A stretch of 60,429 nucleotides of DNA, from contig JAUGWO010000273.1 in the NCBI GenBank assembly GCA_049724395.1, positions 1-60,429 of the forward strand, given 5' to 3'. The position numbers and the translations under genes are program-made. The notes under the pieces were generated by a model, which had not been told where the DNA came from, searched no databases, and saw nothing but the letters and a program-made list of their open reading frames with translations. The DNA is from Spongospora subterranea f. sp. subterranea. Its lineage: Eukaryota > Endomyxa: Phytomyxea > Phytomyxea > Plasmodiophorida. Below, piece after piece: positions 11,608 through 21,959 of the stretch (position 1 is the stretch's first letter; the number at the start of each line of letters is the position of its first letter).

Positions 11608-14021
11608 TTAAGATTGTATGTAGAATTGGTTTGTTGATGTTGGCAGACGTTCTGCTTGACTTGAGACTTGTGTCCACAATGCAGATGAACCAGGCTTCGC
11701 TATATCTGAAGCTTTGGACCGTTGAACCTGTATTCGTCGCACGACAATGAACAGTATGAACAGAAACAATAGGCCACCTCCGGCAACGATGGGCGTTAGA
11801 AACGGTACCGATTCAGAAAAAATCTGTTGAGATTGAACTGAGCAAGGATCATTAGAATTGAGGAATACGCCAGACGCACAGCGATGCAACTCCACAATGT
11901 TAATCGCAATGTAGACAGGAGGTGGCATAGCATGTTGAAGAAGGTTCGCTTGTCTCAGTTCACTTGTCGCGTTTTGCATTTCCGAATTAAATCTCGAGGC
12001 AATTTCGTCACCCTCGCTTTCGTCAAACCCAGAACGCGGAAGAATTGTGAAAACCAGATCAGCGATAGATGCGCTCTGAGCACTCAACTCTGTATTACAC
12101 AACTCGATCCGGATCGAAACGAAGTGACGTGCTCAAAATCCTCACGAAAAATGGAATCTGGAAACGAATTTGCTCTCGTGGATAATGCGCCAAGTCAAAG
12201 TCCAAAGATATCGACACTCGCCAGGCGCGAAATACATTGCTAGTATCGGAGAGGGCCCTTATGATAGTCAAACACATTGAGCAAATTTTACACGAAATCA
12301 GAGGGCAAATTACCTGGTTGGGACCAATTGTGCGGACAGATTACTCGTTGCCTGATATACAATTCGCGAAGTAAATGCTTTCTGATTTTCAATAACGGAG
12401 GAAACATATTTCTGTGAGCCATTACCGTAAGTGTTTTGTTCAATGACGAAGCCCTTTGAGTGGAGATCATCGCTATGAAATGATTAAGAACTCCCTCAGT
12501 CGTCAAAGGGTATCTAACCTGGGGACGTTATTCCTGTCGCCGCTTTTTGTGATGATATTATGTGTCTCGTGGTCATTGAACGCACAATCGCTTGTTTCTG
12601 ACCTGATCGCATATTGGTTGTCGATGGGTTAGTAATACGCTGGCTGGTCAATGGTTTCTTGGTAGTTGGCTTTCTTGTTGACTGCTGTTTCGCAATGGAT
12701 TTGATAGTAGTCCTAGCCGAACAAGGATTGACAGCTTGAAATTTTTTGAAAACTGCAGTGCTTAATCGATTTTATTTTTCGTCCCCGTGGAAATCGAAAA
12801 TGCTAATCCCTCCAAATCCATGATCAGCAACATATTGAGCCTTCACGATAGCGGCATCCTCTGAATCAAACGTGACTAATTTCAAAGTTGAGGCGTTGTA
12901 GAGCATTGACGCCTTCGCTTTTGGGTCCCATAATGTTTTCCAACTTCTTTGTGCTGTGAATGTGCCATATATTTCTCTATCAATATATTTGCCTTGATCG
13001 GATCCTGCGAACCATGATTTGGCGGTCCCAAGTGCGTACATCGAAGGGAATGTGAGATCGGTTGGAGTTGATGGCAATGTCCAACCGTATCCAAATGAAG
13101 GAATGGATAGAATGACTTTACAAGGAGCAATCCCTAGAGCAGTAAGTGCAGACAAATCTGCTGACATACTCCTTCGAGAGGGCGCTTGTGAATCAGCTGG
13201 GATATAGATTGGCAACATGACCAACGGTGCTGTCGTATCCACCCATTATTGGATAGGTGTGAACATTGATCCAATCAACATACGTCGCCATTCCAGCGAG
13301 ATTATATCTGGTATTCATTTTATCTGGCGAATACTGCACGGTTGAAGAAAGTGTGGCATATTGGGGAAGTGCTGCACGAAATGCGGCTAATAACAGGTTA
13401 AGATTAGCGGCATCAGATGTGGATTCGCTGTTGCCTGTCTTTCCTCCTCCACCTGGGAATTCTATCGGCACATATATCATTTATAGACAGGGATTTCACC
13501 AATATTCAATTACCCCAATATAAATTGACCCCATCAAATCCATAGAACTGCATCAATGAGGCACATGATGTCGCCAAATTAGCTCTGGCGGATGCGTTGG
13601 CAGCAATCAAGCTGAAATCGTATGAGTTCTCCCATCCTCCAATAGATATGATGGTCTTCAGATAAGGATAGACCAGCTTCAATCTTCTCAATTGGTTCAG
13701 ATGGCCTTTATATGGATCACCCGAATCGGATCCAAGAGGACTCGACGAAAACGGTTTTTCAACATCACCCCAGGAATCCATGATCTGGCATGAACCACCT
13801 GTCGGTTTGAAGAAATTATACTGTATATGAGTATAAAGGGACCCATTGATACTCGAAATCACAGTTCCTAATGAATAGTATTTGTAATTGGTGAATTCGG
13901 TCATGATAATACTCTCGGTTTGAGGTCCTTCAAAAGACGAACAGCTTCTACAAGACGCTTCTGCATACAAGAGCATGAACGAAACCCAAGGAATTAATAC
14001 CACGAGCACAAGGTTATTCAT
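11608..14021 (-). pseudogene. Copy C: GH18-like transmembrane receptor, probable pseudogene
   Basis: Exon 1 is 14021-13514 with signal peptide and GH18 N-half (CRSCSSFEGP, SINGSLYTH, SIGGWENS). A 52-bp GT-AG intron follows, then exon 2 from 13461. The spliced active-site strand is DGVNLYWEFP, so the Glu is present while the inner acids are Asn and Tyr; the Tyr-Asp pair reads Tyr-Pro (INVHTYPIMGGY). After FDFHGDEK a TAA at 12774-12772 replaces the Tyr codon seen in copy D. A short stalk follows (KSTRKPTTKK) with no repeat expansion. The SEA-like exon has a one-base insertion near 12100 (after FDPDRVV) relative to copy D. Beyond it come the Cys pair (RCASG/PCSVQ), a membrane helix (IVAGGGLLFLFILFIVV) and a tail with STNQF. 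Two independent lesions argue for a dead gene rather than sequencing noise. Confidence 0.75.
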
Positions 14022-14060
14022 AAGTCGTCAAACTATTTACGAGTTTTCCCGACGAATACC

Positions 14061-14070
14061 GGAAATATCT
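14061..14070 (-). promoter_or_regulatory. Shared upstream motif AGATATTTCC, copy C
   Basis: The sense strand reads AGATATTTCC, 40 bp upstream of the ATG of copy C. It shares sequence and spacing with the other minus-strand copies. Confidence 0.45.
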
Positions 14071-15103
14071 AGAACACATAAAATCTATTTATTGGCACCA
14101 CACCATAATCTTGATAAAAAAACTTCATTCTGTTCAAATCTAAAGTGGAAGTCAACGAGAGGTGCACTGATTACTAAGTACTGTAGGTACTTTGCCTGGA
14201 CCATTCCGACTGATTGGGAACAGCAATCGCCTCTGCCCAAATGGTATGAACAAAACCAAAACCATACCGGAACCTGCCAGCTGTCAGGAACCTGCGCGAG
14301 ACTGTCAGTGACAGCGCCGTGGTCCGACTGTAATCGGTGGCTAGGCCGGACTGTAATGGCGAAAAATTTGCCGACAGTGTTTCCCTGGAGTCACAGTGGA
14401 AAGTGTATATACTGCCTGCCTGAGGAGTGGTGACATCAAGTGTACAGAACGGAGAACGCCGAGTGGGGATCACCCCTCAGTCCGCTCTTAGTGTCGAATC
14501 TGTCGATCAAAGTTTCGATCATTTTACCTATGTTTTCGATTTTCCCATGGCCCAGGCATTTGCGATCAGGCCCCAATCAACTTCCAACATTACAGCTGTC
14601 AAGATCGCATACTTCCGCTTGAGGGCAGTGATTTCGATTATGGATATGATTGGCGTCCGTTCGCAATTTCAACGAATCTGATCTTAGCCATTCTTTCAAA
14701 CCGCATCCTGTCCACAATGCGAATCGAACGCTTGTTGCCCAGCTGAACTGATAGCAATGCGGAATCCTAATGTGGAGGATGGGGATATTGCATTGATTGT
14801 GCTGGAATTCGGATCGGTGACTGGATGGTGCTCAAAAAATACATGTCCATAATACCGACGATATTGATTTGGCAATTCTCTATCAAGAACTAAAAGAAAC
14901 AAAATTGAAGGCTCAGACCATATATATCAAAACTCCCCTTGACTTTTGGAAGGAGTTTTCATTCAAAGGTTCAATTTGTATGTTATTTTACATCACAAAC
15001 GTCATATTCACAATAACTGATAAGCCATTAGAGATTCCGAATTTACTTGCTTATGCGTACAGATGAAAGCGTGAGCTTAATCGAAGTGGAGGAACAATCT
15101 GGA
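14071..15103. other. Intergenic between copies C and D
   Basis: About 1 kb lies between the 5' end of copy C and the 3' end of copy D. Open frames on both strands are short and overlapping, and I recognise none. A small minus-strand frame at 14902-14696 (ELPNQYRRYYGHVFFEHHP) is the most protein-like but cannot be supported as a gene. Confidence 0.5.
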
Positions 15104-17263
15104 TTATAGTTGCTGATGTCGGCCCTGGAATTGGTTTGTCGATGTTGACACATGATCGGCTTGACCTGTCATCCATGCAGCTGAAATAGGCGCCGCAGTA
15201 CCCGAAGCTGCAGCCCGTTTCATCTTTCTTTGTCGCCAGAAAATAATGAACCATATGGACAACAACAAAACGAGCCCGCCGGCAACAATGGGCGCCAGAA
15301 ATATTACCCATGAGTTCGAAGATTTCTGGTCAGATTGAACTGGACAAGGACTATTTGAATTCAGAAATGGGGCAGATGGGCAGCGATGCAACTCGACGTT
15401 GCCAACAGCAATGGAGACAGGAGGTGGCAATGCATATTGAAGAAGGTTCGCTTGTCGCAGTCCGCTTGTCGCGTTCTGCATCTCCCAATTGAATATCGTC
15501 GCGATCTCGTCACCCTCGCTTTCGTTGAATCGGGAACGTGGAAGGATTGTAAACACTAGTTCAGCGGTTGACGCGCTTTGAGGACTCAGATTCGTATTCA
15601 CAATTCGATCCGGATCAAAACGAAGCGACGTGCTCAAGACCCAAACAAAAAACGGAATCTCGAGGCGGAGTTGTTCTTTTGAATATTTAGCCAATTGAAG
15701 AGTCAACGGCAACGAGACTCTCCAGGCACCAAATACATCGCTAGTATCGGCGAGGGCCCTTACGATGGACAAAAACACATTAGCGAATCGAACATGAAAC
15801 CCGAGGGCAAAAATACCTGGTTGAGCCCAATTGCCCTGAAGGAACTCCTGTCGCCGCTTGATTTGACACTGATATCTGGGTCGTCGTTATTGGCCTAACA
15901 ATCGCTTGTGTCTGAGTAGTTCGCCTAGTGGTTGGTTTTCTTGTTGATTTGGCGATGGGGCACGGATAGGCGATTTGTAGTTTTTTGGAAACCGCCGCGC
16001 TTAATCGATTATATTTTTCGTCTCCGTTGAATTCGGAAATGCAGATACCTGCAAACCCACGATCAGCAACGTATTGTGCCTTCACGATAGCGGCATCCTC
16101 TGAATCAAACGTGACTAATTTCAAAGATGAAGCGTTGTAGATCATTGACGCCTTGGCTTTTGGGTCCCATAGTGTTTTCCAGCCATTTTGTGCTGTGAAT
16201 GTGCCATAGATATCTGCATCGATGTATCTGCCTTGATCGGATCCTACCTGCCATGACCTGGCAACCCCAACCGCATATAATGAAGGGAATGTGAGATCGG
16301 TTGGGGTTGATGGCAATGTCCAACCGTATCCGTACGACGACAACGATAGCACGATCTTACAAGGGACAATCCCCAGGGAGCTAACAGCAGCGAGATCCGT
16401 TGAGATGCTCCTTCGAGTGGGCGCCTGTGGATCAGCTGGATATAGATTGGCAGAATGGCCAATGGGGCTGTCATATCCACCCACGATCGGGTCGGTGTAA
16501 ATACTGATCCAATCAACATATGGCGCCATCCTGACCAGATTATATCTGGTTGACATGATGTCAGGCCAAAAGCGTGCGTTTGCGGAAAGTGTGGCGTATT
16601 GGGGAAGTGCTGTACGAAAGTCGGCCAATAACAGGTTGAGATTAGAGGGATCAGATGTGGATACGCTGTTGTTTGTCTTTCCTCCTCCACCTGGATAGAC
16701 TATCGGCAATAGATATCAGAGATAGGGACTTCACCAACGGCAATTACAAATACCCCAATTGATATTGACCCCATCAAATCCATAGAACTGCATCATTGCG
16801 GCACATGATGTCGCCAGTTTAACTCTGGTGGATGCGTTGGCAGCGATCACGCTGAAGTCATTGGAGCTGTCCCATCCTCCGATGGACATAACTGTCTTCA
16901 GATGTGGATAGACCAGCTTCAGTTTTCGCAACTGATTCAGATGACCTTTATATGGATCACCCGAATCGGACCCAAGAGGACTCGACGGAAACGGTCGTCC
17001 AATATCACCCCAGGAATCGATGATCTGGCACGAACCACCATTCGGTTTTTAACCGAATTGTACTGTATATGAGTATAACGGGACCCATTGATATTCGACA
17101 CCAGAGTTCCTAATGAGTAGTACTTGTAGCTTGTGAACTCGGTCATGATAATGCTTTGAGTCCTGGGCCCTCCTGACGCCGAACAGTTCCTACACGACGC
17201 CTCTGCATGCGATAGCGTCGCGTATATCCAAGGAATCAGCACCACGAGCCCATGGTTGATCAT
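15104..17263 (-). pseudogene. Copy D: GH18-like transmembrane receptor with one frame break in exon 1
   Basis: The start at 17263 aligns with copy C (MINHGLVVLIPW against MNNLVLVVLIPW) and opens a signal peptide. In exon 1 a run of five A near 17047 carries two extra bases relative to copy C, which shifts the frame; the sequence then continues cleanly (PNGGSCQI, LGSDSGDPYKG, SIGGWDSS) to 16754. A 54-bp intron leads to exon 2 at 16699. The spliced strand is DGVNINWVYP, so Val replaces the catalytic Glu, and the Tyr-Asp pair is Asp-Pro (ISIYTDPIVGGY). There is only a short stalk (STRKPTTRRTTQTQ). Exon 2 ends at 15817 in phase 2, a 76-bp intron follows, and the last exon (15740-15104) has the SEA-like domain, the RCPSA/PCPVQ cysteines, a membrane helix and a tail with STNQF. 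One lesion in a homopolymer could still be a base-calling error. Confidence 0.75.
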
Positions 17264-17305
17264 GACAGGTTTAACTATTCGCGAGACCTTCCAGACGAAC
17301 ACCCC

Positions 17306-17333
17306 GGAAATATCTCAATTCTCCGAAATATCT
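17306..17333 (-). promoter_or_regulatory. Shared upstream motif AGATATTTC, two copies, gene D
   Basis: Two sense-strand matches (17315-17306 and 17333-17325) lie 43 and 62 bp upstream of the ATG at 17263. Copy D is the only member with a doubled element. Confidence 0.45.
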
Positions 17334-18601
17334 ATTGAACGACACGTCACCTCAACGTTGATCCATCCGCTGTTTGGTCATAATAAAGCACCATGAGCGG
17401 TTAGTCGAGATCCCATCTCATCGCTGAATTAGGATCGAATCGTGTCAACCTGTTTATAGTGTTGTGAAAAACACCTAAATCCATTCAATCGTTTGCTTTA
17501 CACTTCTGTAGACAAGCCCTGAGTCGTGATTGACCAGCAAGGCGCCAAAGGTCTGCGATTCCCTATCTCTGTCGAATTCCATGTCACCGGAACCTGATGG
17601 TGTCGGGAGCGCCTTTATAAAGATATCCCATGGTATTGCCGCCTGTTTCGATAGGTCAGTGGCGGGTGGCGATATTTGTCGCCGGTCCAGCGGCGACATT
17701 CTCGTTGGCGTAAACCCAGAATGGCTTGAGTTGAACTGCCTGTCGCTTTCTAGTTGACTTGGCCAGCAATCTGGTGATCGTCGACGTTACGTGATTCTTT
17801 CCTTCGCCCTTTTGAGTTGGCGCCTTGTGCGGCGCCGCCATGTGATTGGCGCGTCTGTCGTTCGCCGGCGCGTCGCTTCGCTAACACATTGTACTATTGT
17901 TGCCTTCACAATCGGAACGTATAGGAGATTGTGCTCGTTCAGTTCCACACCGGGTCTTCGTCATTGTGAGATGTGGAACTGGAGTCGTCGTGCGTTATAA
18001 ATAACCACTGCGATTGTGACACAATCACCATTTCCTGTTAGATCGTTTCATGCCTTGGAAATAATCGCAGGGCGAACCGTTTGGTATAATCAAGCTCCAT
18101 GCAGGAATGGACAGCCGATTACTTGAAATATGATTCGTCTGATGTGATAATTGTGTTCGATAGCGCTGGAGGAACCGTTGAAACATCCTGATCTGCCCTG
18201 CAAAATTGCAATTAACGACCATCGTTGCAAAAACGATTGTCAGGAGATGGTCGGCGCAATTGGCGAAAATGTCACACGACTCGTTTGTGCCCCACGATGA
18301 CAAGATCAGCCCTGATTTGTTCGACTAGATCTATTGCCTCAATCAACGCCGTTTCAATCCTCAGGTCTCGACAAGGCATTTGATCCAAATCAAGCTCAAA
18401 AAGCGCAATCGAAAAATGAATGGCCCATCACGACCGAGCCACCTTGGTGTCGACGATTCCCGTTATGAACTTGAACAATTGTTGTGAACTATTTGGACAT
18501 GTGTCTGTCTGTGATCAGCGAATCGTTCTGTATTTTTATATATTCGATCAACGAAAGCGCTGGATCACCATCGTCAACGATGATGTAGTGATCATGGCTG
18601 G
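17334..18601. other. Intergenic between copies D and E
   Basis: About 1.27 kb with no recognisable gene. Open frames are short on both strands and none shows a domain, signal peptide or plausible intron structure. Confidence 0.5.
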
Positions 18602-21353
18602 CTACATCGTCATGGGCCTGAAATACGACTCCTGCCTGGACGACGACACGCCATAGTTCAGCGACTTCCGGTTCAGCGACGACGCGGGTGCCATAGATGG
18701 GACGACCAACGCCGGCGCCTCATTCTGCCGAGCCGCCCATCGATACCTGATGTATATCACGAGCAATACCAGGAATATCCCGGCGAACACGATAATGACG
18801 ATCTTCATGGCGACAGCACGGAGGGAGGTGAGCTCGGGAACCGCATTGGAACATTGCCCATCGAGGTCGAGAACCACGCCAGACGGGCACCTTCGTAGCT
18901 TGATCTTGGTGACGCTAACGACGATCGGGGGCGGCAGAGCGTAATGGAGGAGGTTCCCTTGCCGAAGCGCGCTCGTGCTGTTCTGCATCTCGGAATTGAA
19001 CTTCAGCACGAGCTGGTCGCCCTCAGGTTGACTGGGCGATGAACGCGACACGATCGTGAACGACAGATCAGTGGTCAGCGTTTGCTGCGCGCTCAGCTTC
19101 ACGTTCGCGATCCGATCCCGTTCGATCTGCAGCGCCGCGCTCAGACTCGACGTGAAGAACGACATTTCGAAGCGCGTTTGATCCGACGAGAATTCCGATA
19201 CGTCAATGTTCAATGAAAGCGAGACTCGCCAACCATCGATCACCGTTTCCACATCGGACGTGGTTGGGATCGCGCTGTTTAGCAAAGGAACGTCTGAGGG
19301 AACGTTTTTCATGGGAAGAGACGGGGCGCGGGTCTCACCTTGTCGTCGCAGCGCCCGATGATGAAGGATTCACAGAACGATTGGTGATCGATACGCTCGT
19401 AGTGAAGGCGTTTACCAATGTCGTTTTCGAGACGAACACGCTCTTCGACACGGAAACTGTTTCCAACACCATCAAACGGGGAAATCAAAGCAATGACGGG
19501 TCCCAATCGTAATGACCTGGAGATGAGCCTGTGAGAGATGATGGTGTGGAGCTCGCCACAATCGTCTGGGGTGTTTCAGGCGTATTTCTGTTCGTGGACA
19601 TTCTCGTCGATGTTTTGGTCCTGGTCGTCAACTTTTTGGTCAATACACTATTGGACGAGTGCCAGCTGGTGACTGGTGCCGATGCCTTCTTCGTTGGCTG
19701 CATTGTAGTTTTCTTCCTGCTGGTCGTTGACCCCTTTGATTGCAGGCTGTTGATTGTTGACCCTCTCGTAGTTGGTTGATTGTTTAATATTGTTTTCTTC
19801 GAAGTGACCTGGACTGGTTTCTTCGTCGTCGGTTTCTTCGTCGTCGACTTCTTCGTCGTCGATTTCTTCGTCGTCGATTTCTTCGTCGTCGATTTCTTCG
19901 TCGTCGGTTTTTTCGTCGTCGATTTCTTCGTCGTCGGTTTTTTCGTCGTCGATTTCTTCGTCGTCGATTTCTTCGTCGTCGGTTTCTTCGTCGTCGGTTT
20001 CTTCGTCGTCGATTTCTTCGTCGTCGGTTTCTTCGTGGTACTGATAACGCATGGTATGGCAGTTTGCATCTTCTGGAAAACGGCGGTGCTGAGTATGTTG
20101 AAATTCTCGTCTCCATGGAAGTCTTCGATATTGACGCCAGCATATCCGTTATCGGCAACATATTGCACCTTCAACGCAGCAGCCGTTGCCGATTCATAGG
20201 TGATTAGTTTCCGAGAACTCGCTCGATAAAGCATCGACGCTTTCGCTGTTGAGTCCCATTTGCTCATCCAGCCGTTTTGAGAGGTGAACGAGCCATATAT
20301 GTCGCTATCAATATATAGACCAATATCTGCACCTGACATTGATGACATGGCGGGCCCAAGTGCATATAATACAGGATATGTGAAGAAGCTTGGAGTTGAT
20401 GGCAATATCCAGCCATATCCCGAGGAAGGGATCGACAGAAGGATCTTACAAGAGGATATCCCAAGGGCATCAACAGCAGAGAGATCAGCTGTGACACTTC
20501 TTTGATGTGGTGATTGTGAGTCAGGGGGATTTAAATTGGCAGAATGGCCAATAACGCTGCTCCATCCACCCCAAAACGCCAAACTACGAATGTTGATCCA
20601 GTCAACGTATGGAGCCATTCCAGAGAGGGAATATCTGGTGTTCATATTTGATGGTGAGAAAATGACGGAGGCAGATAGGGAGGCAGTCTGGGGAAGGGCT
20701 GTTCTGAACGCAGCCAAAAGCAGATTGAAATTATTGGGATCGGACGGCGACACAACGTTGCCAGACTTTCCATCTGCAGTGGGAAATTCTACACCGATGA
20801 CAAACGTTAGCGCCATCACATGATCGAAAAAACCCAATGACATACGCCAGTTGATATTGATTCCGTCAAATCCATATTTCTGCATGAACGAGGCACATGA
20901 TGCTGCCAATTTGACCCGGGCCGATGAACTTGCGGCGATCAGACTGAAATTGACCGAATTGTCAAATCCTCCAACAGTCATGATGGTCTTCAGATGTGGA
21001 TAGACCAACTTCATTCGCCGTAGTTGATTCAGATGACCTTTATACGGATCGAGTGAATCTGACCCCAGCCTTGTTGACGAGAACGAAGCGTCAAGGTCGC
21101 CCCATTGATTATTGATCTGGCAAATCCCTTTATTAGGGCTGACCTCGTTGAATTGGATATGTGTATAAAGGGACCCATTGATGTTCGATACAACACTCCC
21201 CAACGTGTAGTATTTGAAACCGGTGAACTCGGTCATGATCATGCTCCCTGTTTTGGGTCCACTCGACCCTGAGCAGGTCCTGCAATTCCCTTCCACGAAC
21301 CACACAGTTGGCGATACCCATGCAATGACCATAATCAGCAGAAACCCATTCAT
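18602..21353 (-). CDS. Copy E: GH18-like (pseudo)chitinase receptor, 856 aa
   Basis: Four exons are resolved: 21353-20846, 20788-19517, 19456-19339 and 19274-18602, with introns of 57, 60 and 64 bp and a total divisible by three. The order is signal peptide, GH18 N-half (CRTCSGSSGP, MIMTEF, SNINGSLYTH), GH18 C-half (KILLSIPSSGYGW, GVNIEDFHGDE), a stalk of about 17 TTKKS/TTKKP pentads plus a Ser/Thr-rich tail, the SEA-like domain (GWRVSLSLNIDV, TTDLSFTIV), RRCPSG/QCSNA, a membrane helix (IVIIVFAGIFLVLLVIYI) and a tail ending SSSRQESYFRPMTM. The active-site strand is DGININWQFP: Gln replaces the catalytic Glu. The Tyr-Asp pair is Leu-Ala (INIRSLAFWGGW), as in B. Intron 1 is 57 bp without an in-frame stop, so a retained form would stay open. 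The last exon is more GC-rich than those of its neighbours. Confidence 0.88.
19795..20040 (-). repeat. 15-bp repeat encoding the TTKKS/TTKKP stalk of copy E
   Basis: About 17 tandem 15-bp units with the sense consensus ACGACGAAGAAA plus TCG or CCG-type codons. Thr is written almost only as ACG and Lys as AAG AAA, unlike the ACA/ACC/ACT mixture in copy B. This indicates separate expansion within copy E. Confidence 0.85.
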
Positions 21354-21389
21354 GAGGTCATTTACTTGCGTACTGAGACGAAAAACACA

Positions 21390-21398
21390 GAAATATCT
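21390..21398 (-). promoter_or_regulatory. Shared upstream motif AGATATTTC, copy E
   Basis: The sense-strand match lies 37 bp upstream of the ATG at 21353. Confidence 0.45.
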
Positions 21399-21959
21399 GG
21401 AGTTCGATTGAAAAATCTGCTAATTTCCGCTCTAAGAATGTGGGGTGAAATCTTGACATAACGTGGTTGATGGAAGAATTTACAATCTGACTTCGATAGA
21501 TTATGGTTTTTGGGTGATCATAACTCATCGCTAGTGGCGTTTATTGCATAAGGATGATGTAGAAACGGTTCTCAAAGCAACACGCACCTTCGCCGCATCC
21601 GTATCGACTTGATCACACGACCTAGTTGCATCAGAAACATCTTCCCAAACCATCATTAACAGATGCGTAGCGTCCTTGTCCATTTAAATCCCTGGGCAAA
21701 GATCGCCCATTGTGTGCCACGATAATTCGCCCACCATTGTATTCCCTGGCAGTTGAGGAGCCTGAGCGGCGTGTTAAGGACGGGCTCGTCCTTGTGCACC
21801 TCAATTTAACAATCCGAGGCCTCTAGAAAAACAGAAAAATTCGTATGCTGCTGAATAAACTATCGTGCGATGCAAATATTCGAGGGATATATTTGATCCT
21901 GATCATAAAAGCAATTGTAATTGGATCATCAGTATATTGTTAGAAATGTGAGGGGGAGA
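21399..21959. other. Intergenic between copies E and F
   Basis: About 560 bp with no open frame of note, no repeat array and no RNA gene visible. It should hold the promoter of E and the 3' end signals of F. Confidence 0.5.

Noticed and set aside
13975-14433. 152-codon plus-strand frame over the 5' end of copy C
   Set aside because: It overlaps the signal-peptide exon of copy C antisense and has no recognisable content.
19648-20161. Frames rich in DDEE and RRRN repeats in copy E
   Set aside because: Shadow frames of the TTKKS repeat of copy E.
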